Below, one piece after another: positions 9,650 through 21,099 of a stretch of 64,000 bases of DNA. The translations under genes were made by a program, and so were the position numbers. The notes under the pieces are model-generated. The model made no database searches and was not told where the DNA came from. It worked only from the letters and a program-made list of their open reading frames with translations. Source of the stretch: Lysobacter sp. K5869 (GTDB lineage: Bacteria > Pseudomonadota > Gammaproteobacteria > Xanthomonadales > Xanthomonadaceae); NCBI RefSeq assembly GCF_018847975.1, contig NZ_CP072597.1, positions 3,263,001 to 3,327,000 on the forward strand, written 5' to 3'. Within the stretch, counting starts at the first letter, position 1. Each line of letters starts with the position of its first letter.

Positions 9650-9890
9650 GCGAAGAAAGCGGGGGTGAGGCCGGAATCGGCTGGGCCCGCGAGCGAGAAA
9701 CCGGGGCATCGCCGAATCGGGGAGCTTCGAAAGCGGGAGACCGGGCCAAGGCCGCAATCGCCCGGCCCTAAAATCAAGAAACCCGGCCAAGGCCGCAAGC
9801 GCCCGGCCCTAAAAGCAAGAAACCCGGCCAAGGCCGGAATCGCCCGAGCCTAAAAGCAAGAAACCCGGCCAAGGCCGGGTTTCCGTAAAC
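9650..9890. repeat. 41-bp tandem repeats derived from a terminator
   Basis: The 389-base gap between metG and the DUF2147 gene has no gene but holds a decaying tandem array. CAAGAAACCCGGCCAAGGCC occurs at 9775, 9816 and 9857, an exact 41-base period, with more diverged copies back to about 9650. On the minus strand every unit reads CCGGGTTTCTTG followed by a T-rich segment, so the array looks like repeated copies of the terminator that closes the DUF2147 gene. Confidence 0.75.
9858..9884 (-). terminator. Rho-independent terminator of the DUF2147 gene
   Basis: An 11-bp perfect hairpin (GAAACCCGGCC, 9860-9870; loop AA; GGCCGGGTTTC, 9873-9883) lies 25 bases after the minus-strand stop and is followed on that strand by CTTGCTTTTA. 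Confidence 0.8.
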
Positions 9891-9908
9891 GCACGGACCG
9901 GCCGGGAC

Positions 9909-10346
9909 TTATTCGTGACGCATCCAGGTCTGGCTGCGGCCGATCAGCGAGAAGCCGATGAAACCGCGCACTTCCAGCTTCTTGCCGGCGTCCTGCGGGG
10001 TCACCTTGACCGAATAGATCTTGCCGGTGGCCGGGTCGAGGATCTTGCCGCCTTCCCAGGTGTCGCCGCTCTTGCGGATGCCCCACAGGATGACCATGCC
10101 CTTGACCGGCTTGCCCTTGCGCTCGCCGTCGCACTTGTCGCACAGCGGGTTGGGACCGCGCTCGGACTGCAGCACTTCGTTGACCCGGCCGGCGAGGCTG
10201 CCGTCCTTGGCCTCGTAGATCTCGACCACCGACTTGGGCTTGTTGGTCTTGTCGTCGATCGTGGTCCAGGTGCCGAGCGGCGAAACCTGGGCGAACGCCG
10301 CCGCCGGCAGCGCGAGCAGCAGCAGGGCGAGCAATTGTTTACGCAT
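9909..10346 (-). CDS. DUF2147 domain-containing exported protein
   Basis: Small 145-residue protein with a clear signal peptide (about 1-19, ending AAAFAQ). The mature part matches the DUF2147 family: an early LGTWTTIDDKTNKPKSVVEI, a GxVNEVL segment, a CDKC pair (possible disulfide), and a central GMVILWGIRKSGDTWEGG. The family is predicted to be a small periplasmic beta-barrel, lipocalin-like; its function is not established. A strong GGGAGGGG ribosome site precedes the ATG. It lies downstream of the TonB receptor on the same strand but a terminator separates them. Confidence 0.88.
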   Translation of the reverse strand: MRKQLLALLLLALPAAAFAQVSPLGTWTTIDDKTNKPKSVVEIYEAKDGSLAGRVNEVLQSERGPNPLCDKCDGERKGKPVKGMVILWGIRKSGDTWEGGKILDPATGKIYSVKVTPQDAGKKLEVRGFIGFSLIGRSQTWMRHE

Positions 10347-10516
10347 GTATCCCCTCCCAGAGACGTTAGCGTGGTGGCCGCGCGCCGTGGGCCGGCGCGG
10401 CGGGACGAGGTTCTTTATACCGCATCCGCACAGGTATGGAAGCCGCGCGGCGCGCGTTCAGCCTGTGCGCGGCCGAACCGGCGCGGCGGCCGCGAACGCG
10501 CCGCCGCCGGAAAACG

Positions 10517-10542
10517 AAAAGCCCGGCGTGCGCCGGGCTTTT
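10517..10542 (-). terminator. Terminator of the TonB-receptor gene
   Basis: A 12-bp perfect stem (AAAAGCCCGGCG, 10517-10528; loop TG; CGCCGGGCTTTT, 10531-10542) lies 34 bases past the receptor stop. A/T ends on both arms make it potentially bidirectional. Confidence 0.88.
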
Positions 10543-10576
10543 CGCTGCAACGTTCGAACGATGGACTGCGCGGACC

Positions 10577-13570
<2,994 letters not shown>

Positions 13571-14052
13571 GAATGAATCCCCTAGCTGAGAAGTGAAGCG
13601 CGAAAGCGGACTTTCTGGGTCGATCTACGTGTTTTGGTTGCCTTCCTGGGCATTAACGATCCCTTTACGAAACTGAACTTAACACGACGATAACGTTCGC
13701 TTTCTGGCCGGGGCGGCCCATTCACTTTGCGCCGTCTGTTGTTTCAACTGATTGAATTTAATGGTTTGTTAGTCTATAGGCGGCGGTCGAACGCAAAATC
13801 GCGTTGCGCGGCTTTATGTAATCAATCTGTAGCTAAGTCACAGATAGCAATGCGGCGGAATCCGAATTGGCAATTTTAAGTTGTTTTATTCAGCTTTCGC
13901 GACGGGCCTGTCCAGGCGCCGGCCGCGGGCCCCGCCGCGAGCGGGCGGACGCGATTGCGCGCAAGCCTTAACATGTAGACCGGCCGCCACGCGGCATCCC
14001 TGTATCGAGTCCCCATGCGCCTACCTACCCCGCGCCCAGCCGGATCGCCGGC
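13571..14052. promoter_or_regulatory. AT-rich divergent intergenic region
   Basis: This 482-base gap separates the minus-strand TonB receptor from plus-strand mrp. It is strikingly poorer in GC than its neighbours between about 13,660 and 13,880 (for example GAATTTAATGGTTTGTTAG). No gene is seen. It must hold promoters for both genes, but I cannot place a convincing -35/-10 pair. A clear AGGGGA ribosome site lies just ahead of the receptor ATG. Confidence 0.55.
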
Positions 14053-15117
14053 ATGAGCGAGCAACTGCAGTCTTCGATCGCGGCGCTGCCGCTGCCCGAC
14101 ACCGACCTGAGCCTGGCCGACAGCGGCGCGCGCGTGCGCGCCGGCGCGGCCGAGGGCCGGGTCGCGGTGTCCATCACCGCCGGTTTCGCCCTGGACGGCA
14201 TGCGCGCCGGGCTGGAGACGGCCATCGCCGCCGCGCTGGCGCCGCAAGGGCTGGCGCTGGCCAGCCTGGAACTGATCTCGCGCATCGTCTCGCACGCGGT
14301 CCAGCCCAAGCTGTCGCCGCTGGCGAACGTGCGCAATCTGATCGCGGTCGGTTCCGGCAAGGGCGGGGTCGGCAAGTCGACCACCGCGGTCAATCTGGCC
14401 CTCGCGTTGGCGGGCGACGGCGCCCGCGTCGGCGTGCTCGACGCCGACATCTACGGCCCCAGCGTACCGACCATGCTCGGCGCCCACGGCAAGCCCGACA
14501 GCCCGGACGGCAAGCACATCGAGCCGCTGCGCGCGCACGGCATCGAGGCGATGTCGATCGGCCCGCTGGTCGAACAGGACACGCCGATGATCTGGCGCGG
14601 CCCGATGGCGACCTCGGCGCTGACCACGCTGCTCAACGACACCCAGTGGGGCGAACTGGATTACCTGATCGTCGATCTGCCGCCCGGCACCGGCGACATT
14701 CAGCTGACCCTGGCGCAGAAGATTCCGGTCGCCGGCGCGGTCATCGTGACCACGCCGCAGGACGTGGCCACGCTCGACGCGCGCAAGGCGCTGCGCATGT
14801 TCGAGAAGGTCGAAGTGCCGGTGCTGGGCCTGATCGAGAACATGGCCGTGCACGTGTGCTCGAACTGCGGCCACGCCGAGCATCTGTTCGGCGAAGGCGG
14901 CGGCGCGCGCATGGCCGCGCAATACGCGGTGCCGCTGCTCGGCAGCCTGCCGCTGGAGATCGCGATCCGCGAGCAGGGCGACGCCGGCGTGCCGCTGGTC
15001 GCGGCCCAGCCCGATTCGGCGGCGGCGCGCGCCTACCGCGGCGCGGCGCGCCGGCTGGCCGCGGAACTGGCGCGGCGGCCGCGGGTGGCGCCGTCGATTT
15101 CCGCCTCGCTGGTGTAA
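14053..15117 (+). CDS. mrp: Mrp/ApbC family iron-sulfur cluster carrier ATPase
   Basis: P-loop ATPase that carries Fe-S clusters to target proteins. The 354-residue protein has an N-terminal region corresponding to the MIP18-like domain of Mrp, then an ATPase domain with the deviant Walker [10 protein letters not shown] at 101-109, the switch segment [17 protein letters not shown] and a CSNC pair (C269 and C272) for the bridging cluster between monomers. It stands upstream of dcd, an order seen in related genomes. In many proteobacteria mrp is adjacent to metG; here a receptor and a DUF2147 gene intervene. Confidence 0.95.
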   Translation: MSEQLQSSIAALPLPDTDLSLADSGARVRAGAAEGRVAVSITAGFALDGMRAGLETAIAAALAPQGLALASLELISRIVSHAVQPKLSPLANVRNLIAVGSGKGGVGKSTTAVNLALALAGDGARVGVLDADIYGPSVPTMLGAHGKPDSPDGKHIEPLRAHGIEAMSIGPLVEQDTPMIWRGPMATSALTTLLNDTQWGELDYLIVDLPPGTGDIQLTLAQKIPVAGAVIVTTPQDVATLDARKALRMFEKVEVPVLGLIENMAVHVCSNCGHAEHLFGEGGGARMAAQYAVPLLGSLPLEIAIREQGDAGVPLVAAQPDSAAARAYRGAARRLAAELARRPRVAPSISASLV

Positions 15118-15257
15118 GCGCGGCGCGGTTTCGGCGGGTCGCCCGCGACCGCCGCGCCGTGCCGCAGCCCGTACAATCCGGGACCGGGCGCCCCTCGCGG
15201 CCGGCCCCCCAAATGATTACCGCGCGGCCTCGGCCGCGCCTTCGTAAGGAACACCGC

Positions 15258-15830
15258 ATGAGCATCAAGTCCGACCGCTGGATCCGCCGCATGTCCGAAC
15301 GGCCCGCCGGCATGATCGAGCCGTTCGAACCCGGTCAGGTCAAGCAGTCCGCCGACGGCCAGCGCATCGTCAGCTACGGCACCTCCAGCTACGGCTACGA
15401 CGTGCGTTGCTCGCGCGAGTTCAAGGTGTTCACCAACATCAACTCGACCATCGTCGATCCCAAGCATTTCGACAGCGGCAGCTTCGTCGACGTGGAATCG
15501 GACGTGTGCATCATCCCGCCGAACTCGTTCGCGCTGGCGCGCACGGTCGAGTACTTCCGCATTCCGCGCGACGTGCTGGTGGTGTGCTTGGGCAAGAGCA
15601 CCTACGCGCGCTGCGGCATCATCGTCAACGTGACCCCGCTGGAACCGGAGTGGGAAGGCCACGTGACCTTGGAATTCAGCAACACCACGCCGCTGCCGGC
15701 GCGCATCTACGCCAACGAGGGCGTGGCGCAGATGCTGTTCTTCCAGTCCGACGAAGTCTGCGACACCTCGTACAAGGATCGCGGCGGCAAGTACCAGGGC
15801 CAGGTCGGCGTGACCTTGCCGCGCACCTGA
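15258..15830 (+). CDS. dcd: dCTP deaminase
   Basis: Converts dCTP to dUTP, the main source of dUMP for thymidylate synthesis in proteobacteria. The ATG at 15258 follows an AAGGA site, giving a 190-residue product, close to the usual size. Visible motifs include [10 protein letters not shown], the active-site stretch [10 protein letters not shown] with the family Arg, [18 protein letters not shown] with the catalytic Glu, and a C-terminal [12 protein letters not shown]. The trimeric dUTPase-like fold is expected. It lies 140 bases downstream of mrp on the same strand. Confidence 0.97.
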   Translation: MSIKSDRWIRRMSERPAGMIEPFEPGQVKQSADGQRIVSYGTSSYGYDVRCSREFKVFTNINSTIVDPKHFDSGSFVDVESDVCIIPPNSFALARTVEYFRIPRDVLVVCLGKSTYARCGIIVNVTPLEPEWEGHVTLEFSNTTPLPARIYANEGVAQMLFFQSDEVCDTSYKDRGGKYQGQVGVTLPRT

Positions 15831-16197
15831 TCCGCGCAACCGGGCCGCGCGCCGCGCGGTCCTGTGCGGCGCTCGCCGCCGCGGCGCGCACGGCCGCGGT
15901 GTCCGCGAACGCGGTCGTTGGCGCGGGCTCGGTCCGCGCCGCTGAGTTCTCTGCGATCGCCGCGTTTCGCGGCGGTCTTCTTCCAGCGAATGCGCGCCGC
16001 CCATACCGGGCGGTGTGGATGCCGCGCGCGCGCAAGCTCGCGCCGGCCCGATTCGCCGCCCGGGCGGCTTCGGCAAAAAGACTGTGATCGGTGCAGCCGA
16101 TCCCGGTTTTGCCTGTTATCTTTCCCGAGCCCCAAACCCGGGCCGCGCGACGGGGAATCCCGCGGACCCGTCCAAAACCCCTGCAAGGAGTAGTCGA
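15831..16197. other. Intergenic region without a recognised gene
   Basis: The 367 bases between dcd and the RDD gene contain no supported gene. Features seen are a short inverted repeat GATCGG/CCGATC at 16086-16102, a possible promoter-like TGTTATCTT just after it, and an AAGGAG ribosome site at 16185-16190. The first 200 bases are GC-rich with no evident structure. Confidence 0.5.
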
Positions 16198-16710
16198 ATG
16201 GACCCGCAAAACCCTTACCAGAGCCCGCAATCGCAGCTGACCGCGCCGGGCGGCGGCGATGACGAGCTGGCCGACCGCGGCATCCGCCTGGTCGCCGCGA
16301 TCATCGACGGCGTCATCATGATGGTGGTGATGCTGCCGCTGATGTTCATCGGCGGCTATTTCAACGCGGTCATGGAAGCCGCCCAGAGCGGGCACCAGCC
16401 GTACGGCCTGCAGATCGCCTGGGGCATCGGCGGCCTGCTGCTGTTCTTCGCCGTGCAGTACCTGCCCCTGAGCCAGAACGGCCAGACCTGGGGCAAGAAG
16501 GTCATGAAGATCAAGATCGTCGACCAGGACGGCAACAAGCCGGACCTGGCCACGCTGATGGGCAAGCGCTATCTGTTCCAGCAGGGCGTCGGCCTGATTC
16601 CGTGCCTGGGCCCGATCGTCATTCTGGTGGACGTGCTGATGATCTTCCGCGAAGACCGTCGCTGCCTGCACGACCAGATCGCCGGCACCCGCGTGGTGGT
16701 CGCGCGCTGA
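16198..16710 (+). CDS. RDD family membrane protein
   Basis: Integral membrane protein of 170 residues. It begins MDPQNPYQSPQSQL, a short Pro/Gln-rich cytoplasmic leader common in this family, then LADRGIRLVAAIIDGVIMMV with the Arg and Asp of the RDD signature. Hydrophobic segments lie near residues 30-55, 72-92 and 137-153; the middle GQTWGKKVMKIKIVDQDG is the other conserved block. Some RDD proteins act in Na+/H+ exchange, but the role here is unknown. The ATG is fixed by AAGGAG eight bases upstream. A strong terminator follows. Confidence 0.9.
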   Translation: MDPQNPYQSPQSQLTAPGGGDDELADRGIRLVAAIIDGVIMMVVMLPLMFIGGYFNAVMEAAQSGHQPYGLQIAWGIGGLLLFFAVQYLPLSQNGQTWGKKVMKIKIVDQDGNKPDLATLMGKRYLFQQGVGLIPCLGPIVILVDVLMIFREDRRCLHDQIAGTRVVVAR

Positions 16711-16734
16711 TTTCAGCGACGCGATGCGGCAACG

Positions 16735-16769
16735 AAAAAGCCGGCGCTCGATGCGCCGGCTTTTTTTTT
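16735..16769 (+). terminator. Rho-independent terminator of the RDD gene
   Basis: An 8-bp stem (GCCGGCGC, 16740-16747; GCGCCGGC, 16753-16760) with an A-run before it and nine T after it lies 25 bases after the stop. Confidence 0.93.
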
Positions 16770-16787
16770 ATGTCTCGATTTCGCGCG

Positions 16788-16882
16788 GTAGGAGCGGCGT
16801 GAGCCGCGACTGCGACATCGCGACTACGTCGAGACTGTCGTCGTAGCTGTGGTGTCGCAGTCGCGGCTTACGCCGCTCCTAC
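16788..16882. repeat. Inverted GTAGGAGCGGCG doublet (REP-type hairpin)
   Basis: Two inverted copies of the GTAGGAGCGGCG repeat, arms about 30 bases and nearly perfect (from 16788 and ending 16882), face each other around a short centre containing CGTCGAGACTGTCG. It sits between the convergent RDD gene and the small exported-protein gene. Confidence 0.88.
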
Positions 16883-16894
16883 AGGGAGCTCCCG

Positions 16895-17194
16895 TTACTC
16901 GCGCGGCTTCTGGTAGGTGACGAAGAAGCCTTGCAGATCGCCGTTCTCGATGTACGGCTCCACGCTCACCACGTCGTAGCCGCGGGTGGCGAAGGCCTGG
17001 TGCGCGCGGCTGAGCGCGTTGGCCGCGCCCTGGTTGCGGAAGCCCCAGGTCGCGTCGACCCACAGCGTCACCGCGCGCAGGTTCTTGCTCACCGCGTCCT
17101 GCGCGACCTGGTCGGGATTCTTGTCGAACAAGCCGGCGTGGGCGGGCGCGGTAGCGGCCGCGGCGAGCAGGGCGGCGAGCAAAAGGCGTTGCAT
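16895..17194 (-). CDS. Small exported protein of unknown function
   Basis: I do not recognise the family. The 99-residue product starts MQRLLLAALLAAAATAPAHA, a clean signal peptide, followed by GLFDKNPDQVAQDAVSKNLR and a compact domain ending EPYIENGDLQGFFVTYQKPRE. The start at 17194 is chosen because the signal peptide begins there and GGAGACC lies just upstream; longer in-frame reading runs into the 30-base repeats and is rejected. It is the last gene on the strand carrying pcp, separated from it by about 220 bases of repeats. Confidence 0.75.
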   Translation of the reverse strand: MQRLLLAALLAAAATAPAHAGLFDKNPDQVAQDAVSKNLRAVTLWVDATWGFRNQGAANALSRAHQAFATRGYDVVSVEPYIENGDLQGFFVTYQKPRE

Positions 17195-17222
17195 GAGGGG
17201 TCTCCGGCGAGGCGGCCGGGGC

Positions 17223-17455
17223 GGCCGCGGTCGATGTTGGGCGCCGCCGACGCGGCGGCGCTGCAGGGGCGAAACCGTCGGCGAAGCGGCGGTCGGTGTC
17301 GGGCGCCGCCCGCGAGCCGACGGTCGCTGTTCCGCGCCGTCGGCAAGCGGGTGGTCGGTGTTTCGCACCGCCGGCAAGCCAGCGGTGGGTGTTCCGCACC
17401 GCCGGCAAGCGACGGTCAGTGTTCCGCACCGCCGGCGAGCCGGCGGTCGACGTCC
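17223..17455. repeat. About 30-bp tandem repeats reaching into the pcp 3' end
   Basis: Diverged direct repeats built around GTGTTCCGCACCGCCGGCAAGC recur every 30-31 bases (cores at 17358, 17389 and 17419, with degenerate copies back to about 17223). They fill the gap between pcp and the small exported-protein gene and overlap the last codons of pcp. Confidence 0.75.
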
Positions 17456-18099
17456 GTCGCCAGCGCGGTTTCGACCATCGCGCGCAGGGCGCGGACCACG
17501 CTGTCGGCGTCCAGGCTCGGCGCGCCGGCATGGCGCGCGGCTTGCGCGGGAGAATACGGAATGTGGATGAAGCCGCCCCGAACCCGCGCGTCGCCGCGCC
17601 GGTGCAGTTCGTGCATCAGCCCGTAGAACACGTGATTGCACACGTAGGTGCCGGCGGTCTGGGAGATCTCCGCGGGCAGTCCGGCATCCAGCAGCGCCGC
17701 GCGCAGCGCCTTGATCGGCAGGGTGCTGAAGTACGCCGCCGGGCCGTCGCCGATCACCGGCTCGTCGATGGGCCGCGCGCCGAGGTTGTCGGCGATGCGC
17801 GCGTCGTCGACGTTGATCGCCACGCGTTCGATCGACAACTGCGCGCGGCCGCCGGCTTGGCCGACGCACAGCACCAGCGCCGGGCGCGATGCGTCGAGGC
17901 ATTCGCGCAAGCGCTGCAGCGACGCGCCGAACGCCACCGGCAAGCGTTCGGCGACGACGCGGCGGCCGCCGATGCGCTCGCCGTGCAGGCGCCGCACCGC
18001 GTCCCAGCTCGGATTGTCGGCTTCGCCGCCGAACGGCTCGAAGCCGGTCAGCAGCACCGGCGCGTCGGCGAAATCGCCGTTGTGGACATCGGCGGTCAT
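17416..18099 (-). CDS. pcp: Pyroglutamyl-peptidase I
   Basis: Cytosolic cysteine peptidase (C15) that removes N-terminal pyroglutamate from peptides. The catalytic triad is visible: E91 in [10 protein letters not shown]154 in [11 protein letters not shown] and H179 in [10 protein letters not shown]. The ATG at 18099 overlaps the DUF979 stop as ATGA, indicating coupling. At 227 residues it is slightly longer than the usual 210-220, and the final residues ([11 protein letters not shown]) are encoded by the downstream 30-base repeat, so the natural C-terminus seems to have been extended by repeats. With DUF969/DUF979 and pxpA it forms a 5-oxoproline release, transport and use operon. Confidence 0.95.
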   Translation of the reverse strand: MTADVHNGDFADAPVLLTGFEPFGGEADNPSWDAVRRLHGERIGGRRVVAERLPVAFGASLQRLRECLDASRPALVLCVGQAGGRAQLSIERVAINVDDARIADNLGARPIDEPVIGDGPAAYFSTLPIKALRAALLDAGLPAEISQTAGTYVCNHVFYGLMHELHRRGDARVRGGFIHIPYSPAQAARHAGAPSLDADSVVRALRAMVETALATDVDRRLAGGAEH

Positions 18100-19049
18100 C
18101 GCAGCGCGATCCAATACATCAGCAGCACGTTGCAGGCCAGCAGGACCGCGCCGGTGGGCCACTGCGCGCGGATCACGCCGTACGGGTCCTTGAGTTCGAG
18201 CAAGGCCGCCGGCACCAGATTGAAGTTGGCCGCCATCGGCGAGAACAGCGTGCCGCAATAGCCCGAGAGCATGCCGATCGCCGCCAGCGGCGCCGGATCG
18301 GCGTGGTGGTGGCCGACCAACAAGGGCAGGGCGATGCCGCCGGTCATCACCGGGAACGCGGCGAAGGCGTTGCCCATGATGACCGCGAACAGCGCCATGC
18401 CGACCGCGTAGGCGACGACCACGGCGAAGGCGTTGTCGACCGGAATCGCCATGCGCACCACGCCGGCCACGGCCTGACCGACGCCGCCGGCCTCGAACAC
18501 GCTGCCGAGCGTGGCCAGCAGCAGCGGCAGCAGCGCGGCCCAGCCGATCGCGTCGACCAGCCGGCGCGATTGCTCCACGCCGCTCCACGGCGTCTGCCGG
18601 GTCAAGCGGCAGGCGGCGAGCAGGGCGACGATGCAGGCGAAGGCCAGGCCGATCAGGGTGATGTTGGCGGTTTCCAGCAGCGGCCGCTCGCCGATGCGCA
18701 CGTATTTCAGGCCGAGCGCGACCGCCAAGGTGACCGCGGGAATCAGCAGCGCCGGCCAGAACAGGCGATTGCCCAGGCGCAGCGATTCGCCGGTTTTCTC
18801 TTCCTGGGTGGTTTCCGCGTAGCGTCCGCGGCCGAGGCCGCCGAAGCCGGCCAGCAGCGCCAGCACGACCACGCAGCCGCCGACGACGGTGTTCGGCAGG
18901 TGCTCGGCCAGGACCATCAGCGCGGCGATCAGGCCCCAGAACGCGGCCGTGGTCCAGCGCCGCGGATTGCCGGCGTCGCGCGCGCCGCGCCAGGCCAACG
19001 CGCCGAAGTACAGGCCCAGCAGCCAGTAGACGAAGTTCAGGCCGATCAT
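18096..19049 (-). CDS. DUF979 subunit, probable 5-oxoproline transporter
   Basis: Polytopic inner-membrane protein of 317 residues with about nine hydrophobic segments, beginning [20 protein letters not shown]. It matches DUF979, which nearly always pairs with DUF969 and with pyroglutamate genes and is therefore assigned to 5-oxoproline transport. Conserved-looking segments include [20 protein letters not shown] and [20 protein letters not shown]. Both gene borders are 4-base ATGA overlaps, with DUF969 upstream and pcp downstream, so the three are one transcriptional unit. Transport of 5-oxoproline is inferred from context, not visible in the sequence. Confidence 0.9.
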   Translation of the reverse strand: MIGLNFVYWLLGLYFGALAWRGARDAGNPRRWTTAAFWGLIAALMVLAEHLPNTVVGGCVVVLALLAGFGGLGRGRYAETTQEEKTGESLRLGNRLFWPALLIPAVTLAVALGLKYVRIGERPLLETANITLIGLAFACIVALLAACRLTRQTPWSGVEQSRRLVDAIGWAALLPLLLATLGSVFEAGGVGQAVAGVVRMAIPVDNAFAVVVAYAVGMALFAVIMGNAFAAFPVMTGGIALPLLVGHHHADPAPLAAIGMLSGYCGTLFSPMAANFNLVPAALLELKDPYGVIRAQWPTGAVLLACNVLLMYWIALR

Positions 19050-19768
19050 GCGTCGCGCGCCTGATCGGCGAGCGCGGCCACTTCGGCCGCGCGCTGCTGC
19101 GCCAAGCGCCGGACCAGCGCGCGCTCGAAGCGCAGCACCCGGATGCAGTGGATCAGGAACGCGCAGATCGCGGTCGGGATGCCCCACAGCGCGATGTGCA
19201 GCGGATCCAGCCGCAAGCCGTGTTCGGTGAAGAAACTCTGGATCAGTAGCACCGCGCCGAAGGCGATGAAGATGTCCTCGCCGAAGAACAGGCCGACGTT
19301 GTCGGTGCCGGCGGCCATCGCGCGGATGCGCTGGCGGGCGTCCTCGTCGAGATCGCCGTGGCCGGCTTGCGCGGCGCCCTCGGCCATCGGCGCGAGCAGC
19401 GGGCGCACGGTCTGCGGATGGCCGCCCAGGCTGTTGAGGCCGACCGCCGAGGCGAGCTGGCGCATCAGCAAGTAGGCGATCAACAGCCGCCCCATGGTCG
19501 CGCCGCGCAAGCGCGCGACCCAGCGTTGCGCGTGTTCCTTCAAACCGTGGCGCTCGAGTAGGCCGATCACCGGCAAGGTCAGCAGGAACAGCAGCAGGAA
19601 GCGTTTCTCGGTGTAGGCCTTGCCGAGCACTTCCAGCACCTCCAGCGGCGAGATCTTCGCCGCCAGTCCGGTGATGAAGCCGGCGGCGACCACCACCAAG
19701 GCCGGATTGAGCCGCAGCACGAAGCCGAGCGCGAGCGCGGCGACGCCGATCAGGGGCCAATAGTTCAT
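19046..19768 (-). CDS. DUF969 subunit, probable 5-oxoproline transporter
   Basis: Inner-membrane protein of 240 residues with about six hydrophobic segments, starting [20 protein letters not shown]. It matches DUF969, the partner of DUF979. Notable segments are [20 protein letters not shown] and [20 protein letters not shown]; a charged C-terminal tail probably lies in the cytoplasm. The stop overlaps the DUF979 start by 4 bases. pxpA lies 70 bases upstream on the same strand. Function as half of a 5-oxoproline permease is inferred from consistent co-occurrence with pcp and pxpA. Confidence 0.9.
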   Translation of the reverse strand: MNYWPLIGVAALALGFVLRLNPALVVVAAGFITGLAAKISPLEVLEVLGKAYTEKRFLLLFLLTLPVIGLLERHGLKEHAQRWVARLRGATMGRLLIAYLLMRQLASAVGLNSLGGHPQTVRPLLAPMAEGAAQAGHGDLDEDARQRIRAMAAGTDNVGLFFGEDIFIAFGAVLLIQSFFTEHGLRLDPLHIALWGIPTAICAFLIHCIRVLRFERALVRRLAQQRAAEVAALADQARDA

Positions 19769-19838
19769 GCGGCAGCGTCCTCGCGTGGCGGAAGGAGAGT
19801 CGGGTGCGAGCGATCCTTCGCCGTGCGCGCCGCCGCGG

Positions 19839-20582
19839 TCACCAGGCCGCGACGCTCACGCCGTCGGCCTCCAGCGCCGCGCGCACGGCGCGCGCGAACT
19901 GCGGCGCGTCGCTGCGGTCGCCGTGCAGGCACAAGGTGTCGGCGCGCAGGGCGATGGTGTCGCCGCCGGCCGCGCGCACGCGCCCGTGCAGGGCGAGTTC
20001 GCGCACCTGGGCGATGGCCTCGTCGAGCGATTCGATCACCGCGCCGGGCTGGCCGCGCGGCAGCAGGCGGCCGTTGGCCGCGTAGCCGCGCTCGGCGAAC
20101 ACTTCGTGGGCGACGCGCAAGCCCAGCCGCTGCGCCGCGTCGGTGAGTTCGGATTGGGCGAGGCCGAACACGATCAGGCGCGGATCGAATTCGGCCACCG
20201 CGGCGGCGATGGCTTCGGCCACGGTGCGGTCGTCGGCGGCGAGGTTGTAGAGCGCGCCGTGCGGTTTGACGTGGGTCAGCACCATGTCTTCGTCGGCGGC
20301 GATGGCGGCCAAGCGCGCGAGCTGGCCGGTCACCAGCATCGCCACCTGCTCGCGCGACAGCGCCAGCGCGCGGCGGCCGAAATGCTCGCGGTCTTCATAG
20401 CCCGGATGCGCGCCGGCGGCGACGCCGTGGGCGCGGCACAGGCGCAGGGTCTCGCGCATCGTCGCCTCGTCGCCGGCATGGCCGCCGCAGGCGATGTTGG
20501 CCGAGCTTACGTAGGGCAGGATCGCCGCGTCGTCGCCGCAGCCTTCGCCGAGATCGCAATTGAAGTCGATGCGTGCGGACAT
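19839..20582 (-). CDS. pxpA: 5-oxoprolinase subunit PxpA (LamB/YcsF family)
   Basis: Subunit of the bacterial ATP-dependent 5-oxoprolinase PxpABC, which opens pyroglutamate to glutamate. The 247-residue protein has the LamB/YcsF signature throughout: IDFNCDLGEGCGDD at the N-terminus, NIACGGHAGDEATMRETLRL, GAHPGYEDREHFGRR, LTHVKPHGALYN and CLHGDRSDAP. It is complete. Its partners pxpB and pxpC are not adjacent but lie at 42.6-44.4 kb on the same strand. Immediately downstream are DUF969, DUF979 and pcp; a tiny membrane protein gene ends 31 bases upstream. Confidence 0.96.
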   Translation of the reverse strand: MSARIDFNCDLGEGCGDDAAILPYVSSANIACGGHAGDEATMRETLRLCRAHGVAAGAHPGYEDREHFGRRALALSREQVAMLVTGQLARLAAIAADEDMVLTHVKPHGALYNLAADDRTVAEAIAAAVAEFDPRLIVFGLAQSELTDAAQRLGLRVAHEVFAERGYAANGRLLPRGQPGAVIESLDEAIAQVRELALHGRVRAAGGDTIALRADTLCLHGDRSDAPQFARAVRAALEADGVSVAAW

Positions 20583-20613
20583 GAGGCGTTGCGCGTGCGG
20601 CCCGCGGCCGCGC

Positions 20614-20778
20614 TCAGTTGCGCTTGAACAGCAGGCCCAGGCCGACCGCGATCAGGATCGCCGGCCACCACGTGACCAGCAGCTTGGTCACGCTGAGATT
20701 GGTGAAGCCCAGGTTGTTGAGCAGGAACAAGGTGCCGATGACGATCAGGATCAGGGCGCCGACGACGTGGGATTTCAT
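20614..20778 (-). CDS. 54-residue membrane protein, LiaI/LiaF-like
   Basis: Tiny protein with two hydrophobic segments: residues about 4-22 (VVGALILIVIGTLFLLNN) and 34-50 (LVTWWPAILIAVGLGLL), joined by LGFTNLSVTKL and ending in a positive tail FKRN. The pattern, including WWPAILIAVGLGLL, is that of the LiaF/DUF5668-type transmembrane module found in small envelope-stress proteins. A weak ribosome site precedes the ATG at 20778. It ends 31 bases before pxpA and could share its transcript, though a link to pyroglutamate use is doubtful. Confidence 0.8.
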   Translation of the reverse strand: MKSHVVGALILIVIGTLFLLNNLGFTNLSVTKLLVTWWPAILIAVGLGLLFKRN

Positions 20779-21099
20779 GGGTGAGTCTGGTTCCTGGAAA
20801 ACGTACCGGCCGCTGGCGCCGGTACAGGGCGACCGCAGTCTAGTGGGGCGGCGGGGTTTTTCCCAAGCCCGCGGGGAAATCGGACGCCGCCCGTACCGCG
20901 ATCGGGCCGCGTAGTTCATTGAATTCATTAAAGATGCCCCGTGAGAACGGACGTGATTGCACTCACGGATCGATAAAAATTTCCGCACTGCCGCGCGAAG
21001 TCGTGGGGGTGTGCGCAGCGAGGTTCGTCTAGTCAGGTGAGCGCGACCGGCCCAGGCCGTGGCCCGCGCCTCCACCGACGACTCTCATGGACGACTGTT
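20779..21099. promoter_or_regulatory. Divergent region between membrane-protein and tpsA genes
   Basis: The 321-base gap contains an AT-rich patch (TTCATTGAATTCATTAAAGA, about 20,916-20,935) and another (GATAAAAATTT, about 20,971-20,981). Between them lies an inverted repeat CCGTGAG (20939-20945) and CTCACGG (20962-20968), a possible operator. I cannot assign a definite promoter. An in-frame GTG at 21037 could extend the tpsA product by 21 residues. Confidence 0.4.

Noticed and set aside
18096..19760. Apparent 554-residue fusion of DUF969 region and DUF979
   Set aside because: The N-terminal half is an out-of-frame reading of the DUF969 gene; the true start is MIGLNF at 19049 with an ATGA overlap.
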